DNA from: Methylomonas sp. ZR1
Lineage (GTDB): Bacteria; Pseudomonadota; Gammaproteobacteria; Methylococcales; Methylomonadaceae
NCBI RefSeq assembly: GCF_013141865.1
Contig: NZ_RCST01000001.1
Coordinates: 1,798,001 to 1,862,000, forward strand
Direction of reading: 5' to 3'
Length of the DNA: 64,000 nucleotides
The translations under genes were made by a program, and so were the position numbers. Of this stretch, positions 44,046-53,615 are shown in pieces (within the stretch, counting starts at the first letter, position 1; every line of letters begins with the position of its first letter). The notes under the pieces were generated by a model, which did not search any database, was not told the DNA's origin, and saw nothing but the letters and a program-made list of their open reading frames with translations.

Positions 44046-45213
44046 ATTGAGTTCCTTTGGCATTGATGAGTGAACGGTAAATTTCAAGATGGCTGTTGGC
44101 CGACTGCGCCCAGGAAAATTGCTCGCTTAAGCGCTTGGCGATTTTTGGCAAGTTATCCTTGGGGAAATCATCAATGGCAGCGTTCATTGCAATCGAAATT
44201 GCTGCGCTATCTTCTGGATCAGTCCAGATGCAGTCCTGAATATGCAAATAATCAGTAAACGGCGGCCGTAGCGAAACAATGGCCGGCGTGCCGGAGATAA
44301 TGGCTTCCAGTACCACCAGACCAAAACCCTCGGTCAGCGATGGAAACACCAGTGCATCAGCCAGACGGAACAAACCCGGCATGTCGTCATCGGGCAACGG
44401 GCCGGTGACGATCAAAGCTTGGCCGGGTCCATCCTGCAGACCGCTCTCGGTGACAGCGGCATTGAAGCGCTGGCGATACTCGTGATGATTCAACAAACTA
44501 GCGCCGCCGACGATGATCAACTGGGCATTGGGGCGCTGCTGCAAAACCTGGCGGAATGCGGCGAAGATGCTTAAGGTGTTTTTGCGCGCCTCAATGCCGC
44601 CGACCGCCAGAAAGATCGGCCCACCACGCGTCAAGCCCAACGACTGGCGCAGTGTTTCGTCATTGGCTTGTGGCATGGGGGAATAGCGCTGGGTATCAAC
44701 GCCGTTATTGACTTGCATGGCGGCGATACGATGCTGGTTGAGCAACTTGTCCTGCCAATCGCGGCTGACGCACAAGACTTGTTGCGCGGCCAGGAACGAG
44801 CGGCTTTGCCACGCTGCCAACGAACTATCGTCGAAAGGATCCAGATGATGCACGGTGCGGATGAAACCATCGATAATGCCGCGTTCGCCGAGTTGGGCCA
44901 TCGCGCAACCGCTGATGGCATCCTGAGCGTGGTAAATATCGAACGTGTCGGCATCGGATCGGCTGAAGTAATCGATATAAGCCTGAATGCGTTGACCGAC
45001 AGCGGCGACCAAATCGCCGCTCAATGTGGGTAGCGGTATCAGGGTTGTCTGACAGTGCGCGGCGCGAAAGAAGTTTTTGCCGGGTTCCGCTGCGGCTATC
45101 AAAGTCACGTCGTGCCCCAAATCCTGCAAGGCCTCCGCCAACTGCATCGCGTGTACCACACCGCCGCGCGGGTTGACGGAATGGGTCAGCATGGCAATTC
45201 GTAGTCTTTGCAT
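44038..45213 (-). CDS. MSMEG_0565-family glycosyltransferase
   Basis: 391 residues. GT4-type glycosyltransferase: N-terminal HSVNPRGGVVHAMQLAEAL (nucleotide-sugar-independent domain), mid VGGIEARKNTLSIFAAFRQV, and the C-terminal EGFGLVVLEAIISG donor-binding motif (E-X7-E). Member of the Nit1C cluster, suggesting that a sugar is attached to a cluster product. It lies 2 nt after the AIR-synthase-like gene. Confidence 0.93.
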   Translation of the reverse strand: MQRLRIAMLTHSVNPRGGVVHAMQLAEALQDLGHDVTLIAAAEPGKNFFRAAHCQTTLIPLPTLSGDLVAAVGQRIQAYIDYFSRSDADTFDIYHAQDAISGCAMAQLGERGIIDGFIRTVHHLDPFDDSSLAAWQSRSFLAAQQVLCVSRDWQDKLLNQHRIAAMQVNNGVDTQRYSPMPQANDETLRQSLGLTRGGPIFLAVGGIEARKNTLSIFAAFRQVLQQRPNAQLIIVGGASLLNHHEYRQRFNAAVTESGLQDGPGQALIVTGPLPDDDMPGLFRLADALVFPSLTEGFGLVVLEAIISGTPAIVSLRPPFTDYLHIQDCIWTDPEDSAAISIAMNAAIDDFPKDNLPKIAKRLSEQFSWAQSANSHLEIYRSLINAKGTQYA

Positions 45214-45215
45214 GA

Positions 45216-46184
45216 CTAGCCCTGCCGTTTTGGGCCGCAGCCGATCAAGGGTTCGCGGTTTAAATCCCAGAGTAGTTGTTCTTCGTCGCCGGCTTTCAGC
45301 GTTAGCCGGCGGCTATCGTCAGTTTTGCCGACTGCCGCGCAAGCGATGCCGCGCTGCTTAAACAGTTCGATCACGGCTACACAGTCAACCGCATCGACGC
45401 TCAGCACAAAGCCGTAGCTGGGAAAGCAGCGCAACCACCTTTCCAAATCAATCTCAGCTGGGCGCGGTATCGCGTTGATGTCGATCACTCCGCCTAAGTC
45501 GGAGCATTCCAGCAGCATCAACAATGTGCCGATGACACCGGCATTGCTGATGTCCTTGGCCGACGCGCATAAATCAGTTTCAGCCAGTGTTGGCAATAAC
45601 TCCAAATCCTGGCGCAAGCGTTCGGGTGGTGCGCCAGTGCTGGCATCCCACCATAGATACGGTTCGCGAAAGTGGCCGCGCAAATCAATCGCCGCCAAAA
45701 GAATCTGTTCGGGTTTGGCGGCAAAACTGCTCAGCAGCCGTTTGGCGCGACCTAGAATAGCTACCGACAATTGCGGGACATCGTTCCTTAAATTGGTATG
45801 GCCGCCGACCACCGGTACGCCGTAGACTTGCGCGGCGGTCGCCAGACCACCCAGAATCGGCTTGGCTTGGTTTTCGCCGTTGCTCCAGATCGCATCGAGG
45901 ACGGCGATAGGCCGACCGCCCATGGCATAAATATCGCTGACATTGACCATCACCCCGCAATACCCGGCAAACCAGGGTTGGCTGGCAACAAAGTCGTTCA
46001 GGTAGCCTTCGCAGGCCAGCAATAGATAGCCGTCAGCATCGGGGATGGCCGCGCAGTCGTCGCCTACGACGATCTCCGCTTCGGCATGCCGAGGTAAATG
46101 CTGCATGACGCGGGCAATATCGCGTTTATGCGCCAGTCCTGAGCCTTGGCGGATTCGGAGCGTCAAATCAGCCAGCCAGGTCAT
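45216..46184 (-). CDS. Sll0787-family AIR-synthase-like ATP-binding protein
   Basis: 322 residues from the ATG at 46184, which overlaps the upstream stop by 4 nt. PurM/ThiL-type fold: VVGDDCAAIP, MVNVSDIYAMGGRPIAVLDAI, GGHTNLRNDVPQLSV and KDISNAGVIGTLLML match ATP and Mg2+ binding regions of AIR synthase and SelD relatives. It probably activates an amide or carboxylate with ATP in the Nit1C pathway. Core member of the cluster. Confidence 0.93.
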   Translation of the reverse strand: MTWLADLTLRIRQGSGLAHKRDIARVMQHLPRHAEAEIVVGDDCAAIPDADGYLLLACEGYLNDFVASQPWFAGYCGVMVNVSDIYAMGGRPIAVLDAIWSNGENQAKPILGGLATAAQVYGVPVVGGHTNLRNDVPQLSVAILGRAKRLLSSFAAKPEQILLAAIDLRGHFREPYLWWDASTGAPPERLRQDLELLPTLAETDLCASAKDISNAGVIGTLLMLLECSDLGGVIDINAIPRPAEIDLERWLRCFPSYGFVLSVDAVDCVAVIELFKQRGIACAAVGKTDDSRRLTLKAGDEEQLLWDLNREPLIGCGPKRQG

Positions 46185-46723
46185 GCCGCAATCCGATTGG
46201 TGGTAACAAAACCGATAGCGCCGTCCGCATACGGTGGATACCAAGCCAGGTCTGCTTGCATCAGATAATGCGGCCGCCCATGCACCGAGATTTCCGCTAA
46301 GGATTTCCAGTGCAGGCGGCGAAATAGTAATTGGTTGCGGCTTTGCACCTGTGCCAGAAAGCTATTGCAGCCTTGAGCGTGTGCTGAAGTGACCGCCAAT
46401 TTGATCAACGCCGCGCCGAGACTGCCTTGTTTGCGATAGTCTTGATCCACCGCCAACCTCGAGCCCCACCAAACGCCGGGCTTTTCCTGATGAATCCGCA
46501 CGGTGCCCACAACCCGATCCGGCAGACCGGCGACGCAGGCGATGGCGACGATGGGCGTGGCGATGTTGTCAATGTCGTCCAGATCGTCGCCGGCAAAAAT
46601 ACCTTGTTCCTCACAGAACACCGCCTGGCGCAGCGCCAGCATTTGTTTGCGCTCCCAATCCTCGGTGACGAATTTGATCAGGTAGGTGTTGGCAAAAAAC
46701 GGTTTAAAGTTGGCTATCCACAT
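46181..46723 (-). CDS. MSMEG_0567-family GNAT N-acetyltransferase (nitrogen starvation)
   Basis: 180 residues from the ATG at 46723, with GAGGTG just upstream; an ATG at 46735 would overlap the radical SAM gene. The N-terminal FVTEDWERKQMLALRQAVFCEEQGIF and the SRLAVDQDYRKQGSLGAALI acetyl-CoA loop define this Nit1C acetyltransferase. It overlaps the AIR-synthase-like gene by 4 nt. Substrate unknown. Confidence 0.92.
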   Translation of the reverse strand: MWIANFKPFFANTYLIKFVTEDWERKQMLALRQAVFCEEQGIFAGDDLDDIDNIATPIVAIACVAGLPDRVVGTVRIHQEKPGVWWGSRLAVDQDYRKQGSLGAALIKLAVTSAHAQGCNSFLAQVQSRNQLLFRRLHWKSLAEISVHGRPHYLMQADLAWYPPYADGAIGFVTTNRIAA

Positions 46724-46724
46724 C

Positions 46725-47837
46725 TCACACCTCATAACTGGCCAGTGCCGAGCAGGCGGCGCACTTGGCGCAACCGGCTTTCATGTCTTGGGATAGCAAG
46801 TTTGCCTGCTTTAGCATCGTCCCCAATTGCGGCAGGATTTTCGCCATAAAGCCTGGCGTCGGCGCCGGATGGTTTGCCAAGGGCGTGCCGGTAATGGGTA
46901 CGAATGGCACGACGAAGGGGTAAACGCCTTTGGCTATCAACCGTTCGGAGACCGACAAAATCGCTTCCGGCGTGTCGCCCAAACCCACCAGGATGTAGGT
47001 ACTCACCTGGCCACGACCGAACACTGCAACCGCGGCGTCGAAGGCATCCATGTAACGTTCCATAGCAACACCGGCCTTGCCGGGCATGATGCGGGCACGA
47101 ACTTCGGGTGTAACCGCTTCCAGATGCATGCCCAAACTGTCTAATCCGGCGGCTTTCATGCGTTCGAACCAGATGTCGTCGTCCGGCGGCTCGCATTGGC
47201 CTTGAATGGGTAGATCGACTACCGCTTTAACGGCTTCAGCACTTTCGCAGAGCAGTGCCGCGCCCCTATCCGTTAGATTCGGCGTGCCGGTGGTCATGAC
47301 CATGTGCTTGACCTGATCCAGTTCCACCGCTGCTTTTGCTACCTCGGCCAGTTGTTCAGGCGTTTTGCGCAAAATGGTTTTGCCAGCTGCCAATGACTCA
47401 CCGATGGCGCAGAACTGGCAGGATGTCTTGCGGTTACTGTAACGGATACAGGATTGCAGCAGCGTGGTCGCCAACACATCCGCCGAATGCAGTGTGGCGA
47501 TTTGCGAATACGGAATGCCGTCGGCAGTCTGCAAATCGTAAAAACGGGGTTGGCGTGGAAATTCAATGTGGCTGACTACTACGCCGTCGCGGCGAATCGA
47601 GCTGATGCCGTGTGCATCCGGCCGGCTGGCGACGAACGGCGACTCACAAGCCGAGACCGTGGCAATCGGTATCATCACGGTTCGCCCAGCCAAATTTATG
47701 GCTTTGTGATCGGAAGGACCGGCGCCGCCACGGCGACCGGTTACGCCAACTTCGCAGCCTTCCAGGCGTAAGCCTAAGGATTGCAGATCGGCGATCAGCT
47801 CTGCCAGGCCGACGTTAGTTTGTATTGATAGCGTCAT
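46725..47837 (-). CDS. MSMEG_0568-family radical SAM protein
   Basis: 370 residues. The iron-sulfur site is unusual: C130, C140 and C143 give CX9CX2C instead of the normal CX3CX2C, with CQFCAIGE resembling biotin-synthase-type enzymes. A second set of cysteines closes the protein (C356, C359, C362). Both are suited to iron-sulfur binding. Together with the nitrilase it is a marker of Nit1C clusters. It overlaps the nitrilase gene by 23 nt. The reaction is unknown. Confidence 0.93.
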   Translation of the reverse strand: MTLSIQTNVGLAELIADLQSLGLRLEGCEVGVTGRRGGAGPSDHKAINLAGRTVMIPIATVSACESPFVASRPDAHGISSIRRDGVVVSHIEFPRQPRFYDLQTADGIPYSQIATLHSADVLATTLLQSCIRYSNRKTSCQFCAIGESLAAGKTILRKTPEQLAEVAKAAVELDQVKHMVMTTGTPNLTDRGAALLCESAEAVKAVVDLPIQGQCEPPDDDIWFERMKAAGLDSLGMHLEAVTPEVRARIMPGKAGVAMERYMDAFDAAVAVFGRGQVSTYILVGLGDTPEAILSVSERLIAKGVYPFVVPFVPITGTPLANHPAPTPGFMAKILPQLGTMLKQANLLSQDMKAGCAKCAACSALASYEV

Positions 47838-48810
47838 CGCGGTCGCTCTCTTGGATGGGTTGAGATGAAACGGCTGGTCGTTCGCTGAACATCGGTGCCG
47901 CCGGGCTGTCGTCGATGCGCAGGCTGAGCAGTTCAGGCCGGGCGTAATGGCCGACTGAATCCATCATGCGCTTACGCTTGGTGATTAAATTCATATCAAG
48001 ATCGGCGATCAATATGCCTTCGCCTTCACGCAAGGGTTCTACTACATGCTGACCTTCCGGCGAAATGATGGCGGTGCAGCAACCGCCGCGCAGGGCTTTC
48101 TGCAAGCTAGGGTCAGTAGTCACGGCGTCAATTTGCTCGTCACTGAGCCAGCCGGTGGCGTTGATGACAAAGCAGCCGGATTCCAAGGCGTGATGGCGGA
48201 TCGTTACTTCAATTTGCTCGGCAAAGATGGGGCCAACCAAGGAGCCCGGAAACTGGCTGCAATGAATTTGTTCGTGCTGGGCCATCAACGCATAGCGGGC
48301 CAACGGGTTGTAATGTTCCCAGCAAGCCAAGGCGCCGATGCGGCCGATGCCGGTTTCCACGACCTTCAAACCAGAGGCATCACCCTGACCCCAGATCATA
48401 CGTTCGTGATACGTCGGGGTAATCTTACGGCGTTTCAGCGCCAGACGGCCGGTTTCGTCGAATATCAGTTGCGTGTTGTACAAGCTGCCGTGGTCGCGCT
48501 CGTTAATCCCCAACACCACCACAATGCCGTGCGCCTTGGCTTGCGCCGCGACCGCGTCGGTGATTGGTCCCGGTACCGTCGGCGCGTAATCGTAAAGCTT
48601 CAAGTGCTCGCGGCCCTGGGTTACCGGCGGCAATACGAAGGAAAAATACGGGTAATAAGGCACAAAGGTTTCCGGGAATACCACGATTTGTGCGCCTTTC
48701 GCGGAGGCGTCGCTGATGGCTTGGCAAACCTTGTCGCCGGTGGCGGTGGCGGATTCGAACACCGGCGCGATCTGTACGGCGGCGGCTCTGACGATAGTGG
48801 GCATAGTCAA
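47815..48810 (-). CDS. Nit1-type nitrilase
   Basis: 331 residues. The catalytic triad is E47 (VFPETFVP), K129 ([12 protein letters not shown]) and C163 ([11 protein letters not shown]), with the nitrilase-specific CWEHYNPL rather than an amidase loop. It hydrolyses a nitrile to the acid and ammonia. In the Nit1C cluster, linked in Pseudomonas to growth on cyanide as nitrogen source, it would act on a cyanide adduct or derived nitrile. Preceded by a terminator-like hairpin after the first cluster gene. Confidence 0.96.
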   Translation of the reverse strand: MTMPTIVRAAAVQIAPVFESATATGDKVCQAISDASAKGAQIVVFPETFVPYYPYFSFVLPPVTQGREHLKLYDYAPTVPGPITDAVAAQAKAHGIVVVLGINERDHGSLYNTQLIFDETGRLALKRRKITPTYHERMIWGQGDASGLKVVETGIGRIGALACWEHYNPLARYALMAQHEQIHCSQFPGSLVGPIFAEQIEVTIRHHALESGCFVINATGWLSDEQIDAVTTDPSLQKALRGGCCTAIISPEGQHVVEPLREGEGILIADLDMNLITKRKRMMDSVGHYARPELLSLRIDDSPAAPMFSERPAVSSQPIQESDRDDAINTN

Positions 48811-48837
48811 AACAAAATCTCCTGCTGCGAGTCAAAA

Positions 48838-48859
48838 AAGCCCGAACCTGGGTTCGGGC
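48838..48859 (-). terminator. Intrinsic terminator inside the Nit1C operon
   Basis: GCCCGAAC-CTGG-GTTCGGGC (48840-48859) is a perfect 8-bp hairpin. On the minus strand it is followed by TTTTTT (48834-48839). It lies 22 nt after the MSMEG_0572 stop and 30 nt before the nitrilase start, so it should lower expression of the rest of the operon relative to the first gene. Confidence 0.8.
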
Positions 48860-48880
48860 GAGTGCTGATGGCTGGAGGAT

Positions 48881-49363
48881 TTACAGTGTCCAAGTATCCA
48901 TAATGAAAGCGTTGTCGCGCTGATGGATCAGCACAATGTCTAACACGTCTAATGGGCTGATCGGTCTAATGCCCGGCAACAAGCTGGGTTCGCCATGACC
49001 GTATAAAGCTTGCAAGGCAAAGCGGCACGCATAGACTTTGCCGCCTTCTTCGATAAATTTGCCGATTTGATTAGCGTAGTTTTGGTGGCCGGGGAAAGAT
49101 TCGTCGCCCAAACGCGGAAAGCCGCGTTGCAGCCCCAATGTCACACCCGGACCATACAGCAAGATGGAGGTTTCGAAGCCTTTGCGTTGCAAACGGGTAG
49201 CTTGCAACAAATTGACGAAACCTATCGATCCTTCAAATGCGACGGTGTGAAATTTGACCAAGGCCTTCTGGCCTGGCTCGGCTTTGACGTCTTCAAATAC
49301 TTTTTCTTCGAAATCGACAAAACAATCGCCTTTTTGATGGGCCGGTACGGTGACTGCGGGCAT
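48881..49363 (-). CDS. MSMEG_0572/Sll0783-family nitrogen starvation response protein
   Basis: 160 residues, cytoplasmic. Fully matches the family that opens Nit1C clusters ([39 protein letters not shown]). The fold recalls DsrE/peroxiredoxin-like small proteins. In cyanobacteria the homologous gene responds strongly to nitrogen starvation. AGGAG precedes the ATG by 8 nt. First gene of the minus-strand cluster, separated from the nitrilase by an intrinsic terminator. Confidence 0.93.
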   Translation of the reverse strand: MPAVTVPAHQKGDCFVDFEEKVFEDVKAEPGQKALVKFHTVAFEGSIGFVNLLQATRLQRKGFETSILLYGPGVTLGLQRGFPRLGDESFPGHQNYANQIGKFIEEGGKVYACRFALQALYGHGEPSLLPGIRPISPLDVLDIVLIHQRDNAFIMDTWTL

Positions 49364-49968
49364 GAAATTCTCCTGAATGTTAGTAAAAAATGTCCCGCAT
49401 CGGAGGGATGGATGCAGGGAGGTATTCTGTTCGTCAACCGTTACCTGATCGACGGTGAATACTTTACTAACCCGGGGAAAAGCGAAACAGATTCAGTTTA
49501 TCGCTTAATTATTAAGTACAGATTTAGCTAAAAGTGATCTGTATGGCTTGAAAATACGCACAACTGTTATGGTCAAATGTTGTCTGATCGGCATAGCTGT
49601 TGAACCTACCAATAAGTTCCTGCAGGCTTATTACCGATGTTGTTTACAAAACATAGAGGAAAATTGAAGGGCTTATTCCTTCTGATCAAGAGAGTTTTGT
49701 CCGCTTTGTATCTTAATGCAGCCAATTGACAACAAAGGCTGAGCGTCGAGTAGGGGTCGGTTGGGCTCAGTGACGAAAGACCGCTTTCAGGAATCGGAAT
49801 TCATTGGCAGCTTTCCGGCGATGAGTCTGAAGAGCGGACGGTCGCCGAGCGACCCAAACCCGCCACTCAACCACAAACAAACTCTATGTCTGCTTAGCTG
49901 CAGATAGCTGCCAAACCCCTTACAGGTTTGGCAGACTTATATTGATGCCTATCTATCTTGCAGTTTTT
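49364..49968. other. Intergenic region upstream of Nit1C cluster
   Basis: About 600 nt without a gene. It should contain the Nit1C promoter; I searched for a sigma54 element (TGGCAC-N5-TTGC) and found none. The part 49770-49860 (GAAAGACCGCTTTCAGG, GAGCGGACGGTCGCC) looks like a non-coding dispersed-repeat remnant. A 10-bp hairpin is listed separately. Confidence 0.5.
49908..49934 (-). terminator. Hairpin after the coiled-coil protein gene
   Basis: CTGCCAAACC and GGTTTGGCAG pair perfectly around a 7-nt loop, 35 nt after the stop of the minus-strand gene at 49969. No T run follows, so it may act only as a transcript-stabilising stem. Confidence 0.5.
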
Positions 49969-50316
49969 CTAAACAAAAAACTTCGCCGCCAGTTTTAGAG
50001 CTTCCTCTATGCCGTTGGCTACCTTGGTGGCTATTTTCACGGAATGAACGATTTGCTCGATATTTTCTTTTACTTGCTTCAAGCGCACGATGGTGTTTTC
50101 AGCAAGCTGCTTCAACTCTAGGTATTCATCCGATCTACTTTTTATGTCCTCCTGATTCAGTTCGGTCAGAATGTGATAACAGGCGTCGGCTAGTGCGGTG
50201 ATTTTATCGCCTGTAGCTTCATCTGCTGTCGACCAGTAGGCTTCGCGTAGTGCACCATGTAGATTGAAAATTGCGGTGTATAACGCTTGTTGTTCGTTTT
50301 CAGTATCGGTGGTCAT
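49969..50316 (-). CDS. Small helical protein of unknown function
   Basis: 115 residues, no signal peptide. Acidic and almost entirely helical, with a coiled-coil stretch (ELKQLAENTIVRLKQVKENIEQIVH). It ends with VANGIEEALKLAAKFF, an amphipathic helix that could touch the membrane or a partner. It lies 19 nt after the lipoprotein gene upstream, so probably co-transcribed with it; the pair may act together. Confidence 0.7.
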   Translation of the reverse strand: MTTDTENEQQALYTAIFNLHGALREAYWSTADEATGDKITALADACYHILTELNQEDIKSRSDEYLELKQLAENTIVRLKQVKENIEQIVHSVKIATKVANGIEEALKLAAKFFV

Positions 50317-50335
50317 CAGTGTCTCCTATCTGTTG

Positions 50336-51292
50336 TTATTTTTTCAAAGACTTATAACGGGCGCTCACTCGCTCGGCTTCGCTTTTCAGCAAACCAATCA
50401 AGCTATCCAATTCAGGTGCGTCATCATCGTAGGCTGTCAGCAATTTGCCGTGGGCAGCACGCAGGGTGCCCAGTGATTTATAAATACGTTCCAAGGTGTG
50501 ATCGGCTTGTTCCTGGTCTTTGACTAAGTCTAACCAAGCTACCACTTCAGCGCGTTGTTCAACACTTGAAAAGCCGTTGGTTGTAGTTTTACCGGGCTTG
50601 GATTGACGGGAAATCCAAATGAAACGGTCTGCTAGGCGCTTATCGTAAGCTGCATATAATTGACTACGTAAACCACTCACCTCACGTTTGGCGCCAATAT
50701 CTTTCTGCAATAAGGTCGTAATACGGGCAATTGAGGCATCGGCGTCACGGATGATCACTTTAGTTTCTTTAGTGCGTTTGTAGTCGATAAACAGTCTGGC
50801 AATTTCATTGATGCCGGTTGCCAATATACCGACATCGTTTTTGGTTAAGGGGCTACTTACCCCCAACAGATTTTGTAAGTCGGAGCTACTGGATAGACTG
50901 TTTAATGCGGCAGCAAACTTATCCACCTCGGCATCCAGATTTTGTTGCGGCGTGTCGCCCATAATTTCCGCCAGCAACCCGGCGTAATCGGCAAGGACAC
51001 GCAGAACCGCCGCGCGAGCTTCGTATTGGTCATTGTCCAGAAATGGTTTTGAAACTGCCTTTGGGTCGACTTTGCCGCCCTGGCTGATAATGCCAACCGC
51101 CTCATCGGTAGCGGTTGCAATGTAAGCCTGATTAACCTGTTTAAACGCATCGGCGACATTTTCGGAAACATCGGTAGTAGCCGTCGCAAATGCTGAAATG
51201 CGTTGCGCGGTGTTGGGCGGGGTACAAGCCGCCAAGCACATAATCGCGGAAAATGCCCACACCGCAGATTTTGAAAAAGTTGGTTTTCGCAT
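50336..51292 (-). CDS. Helical lipoprotein of unknown function
   Basis: 318 residues. Lipobox CLAAC (acylated cysteine at about residue 23). The rest is long helices without known motif (for example DADASIARITTLLQKDIGAK). It lies 40 nt downstream of the patatin-like lipoprotein gene on the same strand and 19 nt upstream of the small helical protein gene. The three may form an envelope complex, but no function is known. Confidence 0.8.
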   Translation of the reverse strand: MRKPTFSKSAVWAFSAIMCLAACTPPNTAQRISAFATATTDVSENVADAFKQVNQAYIATATDEAVGIISQGGKVDPKAVSKPFLDNDQYEARAAVLRVLADYAGLLAEIMGDTPQQNLDAEVDKFAAALNSLSSSSDLQNLLGVSSPLTKNDVGILATGINEIARLFIDYKRTKETKVIIRDADASIARITTLLQKDIGAKREVSGLRSQLYAAYDKRLADRFIWISRQSKPGKTTTNGFSSVEQRAEVVAWLDLVKDQEQADHTLERIYKSLGTLRAAHGKLLTAYDDDAPELDSLIGLLKSEAERVSARYKSLKK

Positions 51293-51332
51293 AGTCCTAT
51301 CCTTTTAAAGTAGTTTGATCAAAACCCTGGCC

Positions 51333-53501
51333 TCAGTTAGCTTTAGCATCGTAGGAAATCTTGTGTTGAGTTTGCTTAGCCAACTCAGCATCGAAGGCCA
51401 CTGGATCGTTGATTAATTTCATAGCCGCATTCATATGCCAGCGGCCCAATTCGCGGTAGGCGCCGTAACGTTTGGCATCGGAGTTGGCGGTCATGCCGGC
51501 GGTCGAATCCTGCGGGAATTTCCCCAAGCCATGATGCTCTTTATCGGTCGGATCGTAAGAATCGGCGATATAAGCCGCCACTTCGCATAAACCGGGGTTG
51601 TTTGTTTCATCACAAACGCCCTGCTTCACCAAGCCATCCTCGTTACATAATTCAGGTTCTCGGTTTTTGTCACACCTTTGTACTTTCACCTGTTTACGCT
51701 CTACATCGACATACTGTGTTTTGATTTCATCCAGATTAATGGCCGGTTTCAACAAAAACACTTTGGCGTCTATCTCACTATCCTGACTAGTGTCGCAAGT
51801 ATTGCCGGTGCCTTTACGAATACAGCCGACCAGCACTTTATGCTGCCAGTCATAAATCGAATAATGTCCGCTGGTTGCAGGTCCATTCACATTGCGTACC
51901 TTATCGCCTGGAGTATTGGCTGACTCGCCAACCAAGTTCAAACAATGATTTTCCAGGCCTTCCAAGCCTGGGATGATTAATTTTCGCGCGTCGTTAGGGT
52001 CTATTAAGCCCGACTTATCAACCTTGGCACCATATAAATTTCTTATCCTTATTTCGTTATGCAACAAGCACACATCCTCAAGATCGCCTTTTTCATCTTC
52101 GGCGCTATCGGCAATAAAAATATTCTTCATGCCGGCTTCAATCAGGCTGAATGCGCCCAAGTTGTCATTATTGCCGCCATCCATCAAATGCACGTATGAC
52201 GAACGGGTTTTATCCTCGGTTTGCCCACCCAAAATGCGTAAAGCACCATCGGTATAATACAAAGGAAACGGCAGTGTATTGTGCAGATAGCGCCAGCCTT
52301 CGGCGACATTTGGATTATCTATATCTTTCCCCCAATCCTGGCCGGCCAAGTGTAGAAAAATTGCCGAGAAAAATCTTAAACCCCACTTTTGCGAGAATAC
52401 CGATTCATTGGCGTCGGCAAATGCAGCGGAGGCGGTAACGGCGTCCAACAAATCCAAGTCGAAGCGGGCATCGCTCCCGGAATCTTTCATCTGAAAATCG
52501 CCGTATAAGCCAGTTCTAACCCCATAGGGCGACATTTGCATGGTGTACTGAGTAAAATCGCGCTGTCCGGGCAAAGACCAACCCAAGAAGCTACGTTTCC
52601 TGCTGGCAGTAGCGTTGATAAACCAGGTTGGGTATTTAATGTCTTTGGCTGAATTCAGCGTGTTTTCTAATTGTTGAAACGTCAGTTGACGGGCTTCTTT
52701 AGCTCGATCATTTGCTTGGCAATGCAGGAAATAGCAAGGTTGTTTATCGTCGGCAACGTCGTTGATGTCATCAATATCTTCCTCAAGATTTACGAATATG
52801 CTGTTTGTCGGATACCAGGCATAACTGCTCCAAATCCCCTCTTGATAGGCATGCCGGGTGCGAGACAAATTCACCGGCCAGTCGAATACCGTGCGGGCAA
52901 TAAAATTGGGCACAAAAATGGCGGCCGTTTCAGCAACCAGTTTCAAGCCGGTAGCAATCTCATTGTCATCCTCTTTACCGTCCATGCCTGGCTTGCAATC
53001 GCTTTGCAGAACATCTTGCCGGCAGCGAAGATACTGCTGGAATTTGAACTGCTCTTTTTGCTGTTGAGTGGCAAGGTTGCAAAAAGGCCTAGTTTGGTTG
53101 GCATAACCTGGCAATACTTGGCTGTAATGCTCCGGCATGCAATCGGCAAAATAGTCCGTGATTTGCGGATTGCCAGGGTCTTGATCATGCAACATCAACT
53201 TGCTGTACAAAAACAACGAGGCGTAGCTGCCGCCGGAGACGCTAGAGATGGCGTCGAATTGGCTCAGGCCTTTGCCGCCATTGCTTTGCACGGCAGCCGC
53301 CAACACCCCCATTGCGTAAGACGCCGCCTTGGTGCCGCCGCCGGAAAAGGCCAAGCCGATCTTTTGGGGGTTGCCTGCGGTTTGCTGAGGGCCTAACAAC
53401 TTTTCGGCGGGAAATTCCGGCGGCGTGACGGATTGATTCGCGCAGGCGCTGAGCAGCAAGGCCACGGCAATGCTCAAGACGGACGGGGTGATGGGCTTCA
53501 T
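51333..53501 (-). CDS. Patatin-like phospholipase lipoprotein
   Basis: 722 residues. Lipobox LLLSAC near residue 19. Patatin blocks: oxyanion loop FSGGGTKAASYAMGV, nucleophile SSVSGGSYAS and catalytic aspartate LMDGGNNDNLGA. The nucleophile elbow reads S-V-S-G-G instead of G-X-S-X-G, a cPLA2-like variation. Much longer than simple patatins owing to insertions after about residue 110 and a C-terminal extension of about 200 residues. Expected to cleave acyl chains of phospholipids at the outer membrane. Confidence 0.9.
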   Translation of the reverse strand: MKPITPSVLSIAVALLLSACANQSVTPPEFPAEKLLGPQQTAGNPQKIGLAFSGGGTKAASYAMGVLAAAVQSNGGKGLSQFDAISSVSGGSYASLFLYSKLMLHDQDPGNPQITDYFADCMPEHYSQVLPGYANQTRPFCNLATQQQKEQFKFQQYLRCRQDVLQSDCKPGMDGKEDDNEIATGLKLVAETAAIFVPNFIARTVFDWPVNLSRTRHAYQEGIWSSYAWYPTNSIFVNLEEDIDDINDVADDKQPCYFLHCQANDRAKEARQLTFQQLENTLNSAKDIKYPTWFINATASRKRSFLGWSLPGQRDFTQYTMQMSPYGVRTGLYGDFQMKDSGSDARFDLDLLDAVTASAAFADANESVFSQKWGLRFFSAIFLHLAGQDWGKDIDNPNVAEGWRYLHNTLPFPLYYTDGALRILGGQTEDKTRSSYVHLMDGGNNDNLGAFSLIEAGMKNIFIADSAEDEKGDLEDVCLLHNEIRIRNLYGAKVDKSGLIDPNDARKLIIPGLEGLENHCLNLVGESANTPGDKVRNVNGPATSGHYSIYDWQHKVLVGCIRKGTGNTCDTSQDSEIDAKVFLLKPAINLDEIKTQYVDVERKQVKVQRCDKNREPELCNEDGLVKQGVCDETNNPGLCEVAAYIADSYDPTDKEHHGLGKFPQDSTAGMTANSDAKRYGAYRELGRWHMNAAMKLINDPVAFDAELAKQTQHKISYDAKAN

Positions 53502-53558
53502 GCAAAAAACCTCAAAAGTGTGGTACGCCCAGCGTTTGGCTTAAAGGGCGTGGGTAGT

Positions 53559-53586
53559 AAAAAAAATCCGGCGCTAACGCGCCGGA
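53559..53586 (-). terminator. Intrinsic terminator of the SUMF1 operon
   Basis: TCCGGCGC-TAAC-GCGCCGGA (53567-53586) is a perfect 8-bp hairpin. On the minus strand it is followed by an 8-nt T run. It lies 29 nt after the SUMF1 gene stop and separates that operon from the patatin operon. Confidence 0.9.
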
Positions 53587-53615
53587 CGGTAAAGGGAAAA
53601 GCATAAAGCGTAAAG

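Noticed and set aside
48046..48903. 285-codon open frame on the plus strand
   Set aside because: Antisense to the nitrilase gene and shaped by its codon bias; no domain and no ribosome site.
49364..49968. Sigma54 promoter for the Nit1C cluster
   Set aside because: No TGGCAC-N5-TTGC element could be found on the minus strand of this region.
52671..53396. 241-codon open frame on the plus strand
   Set aside because: Antisense shadow of the patatin-like gene, whose catalytic blocks are intact.
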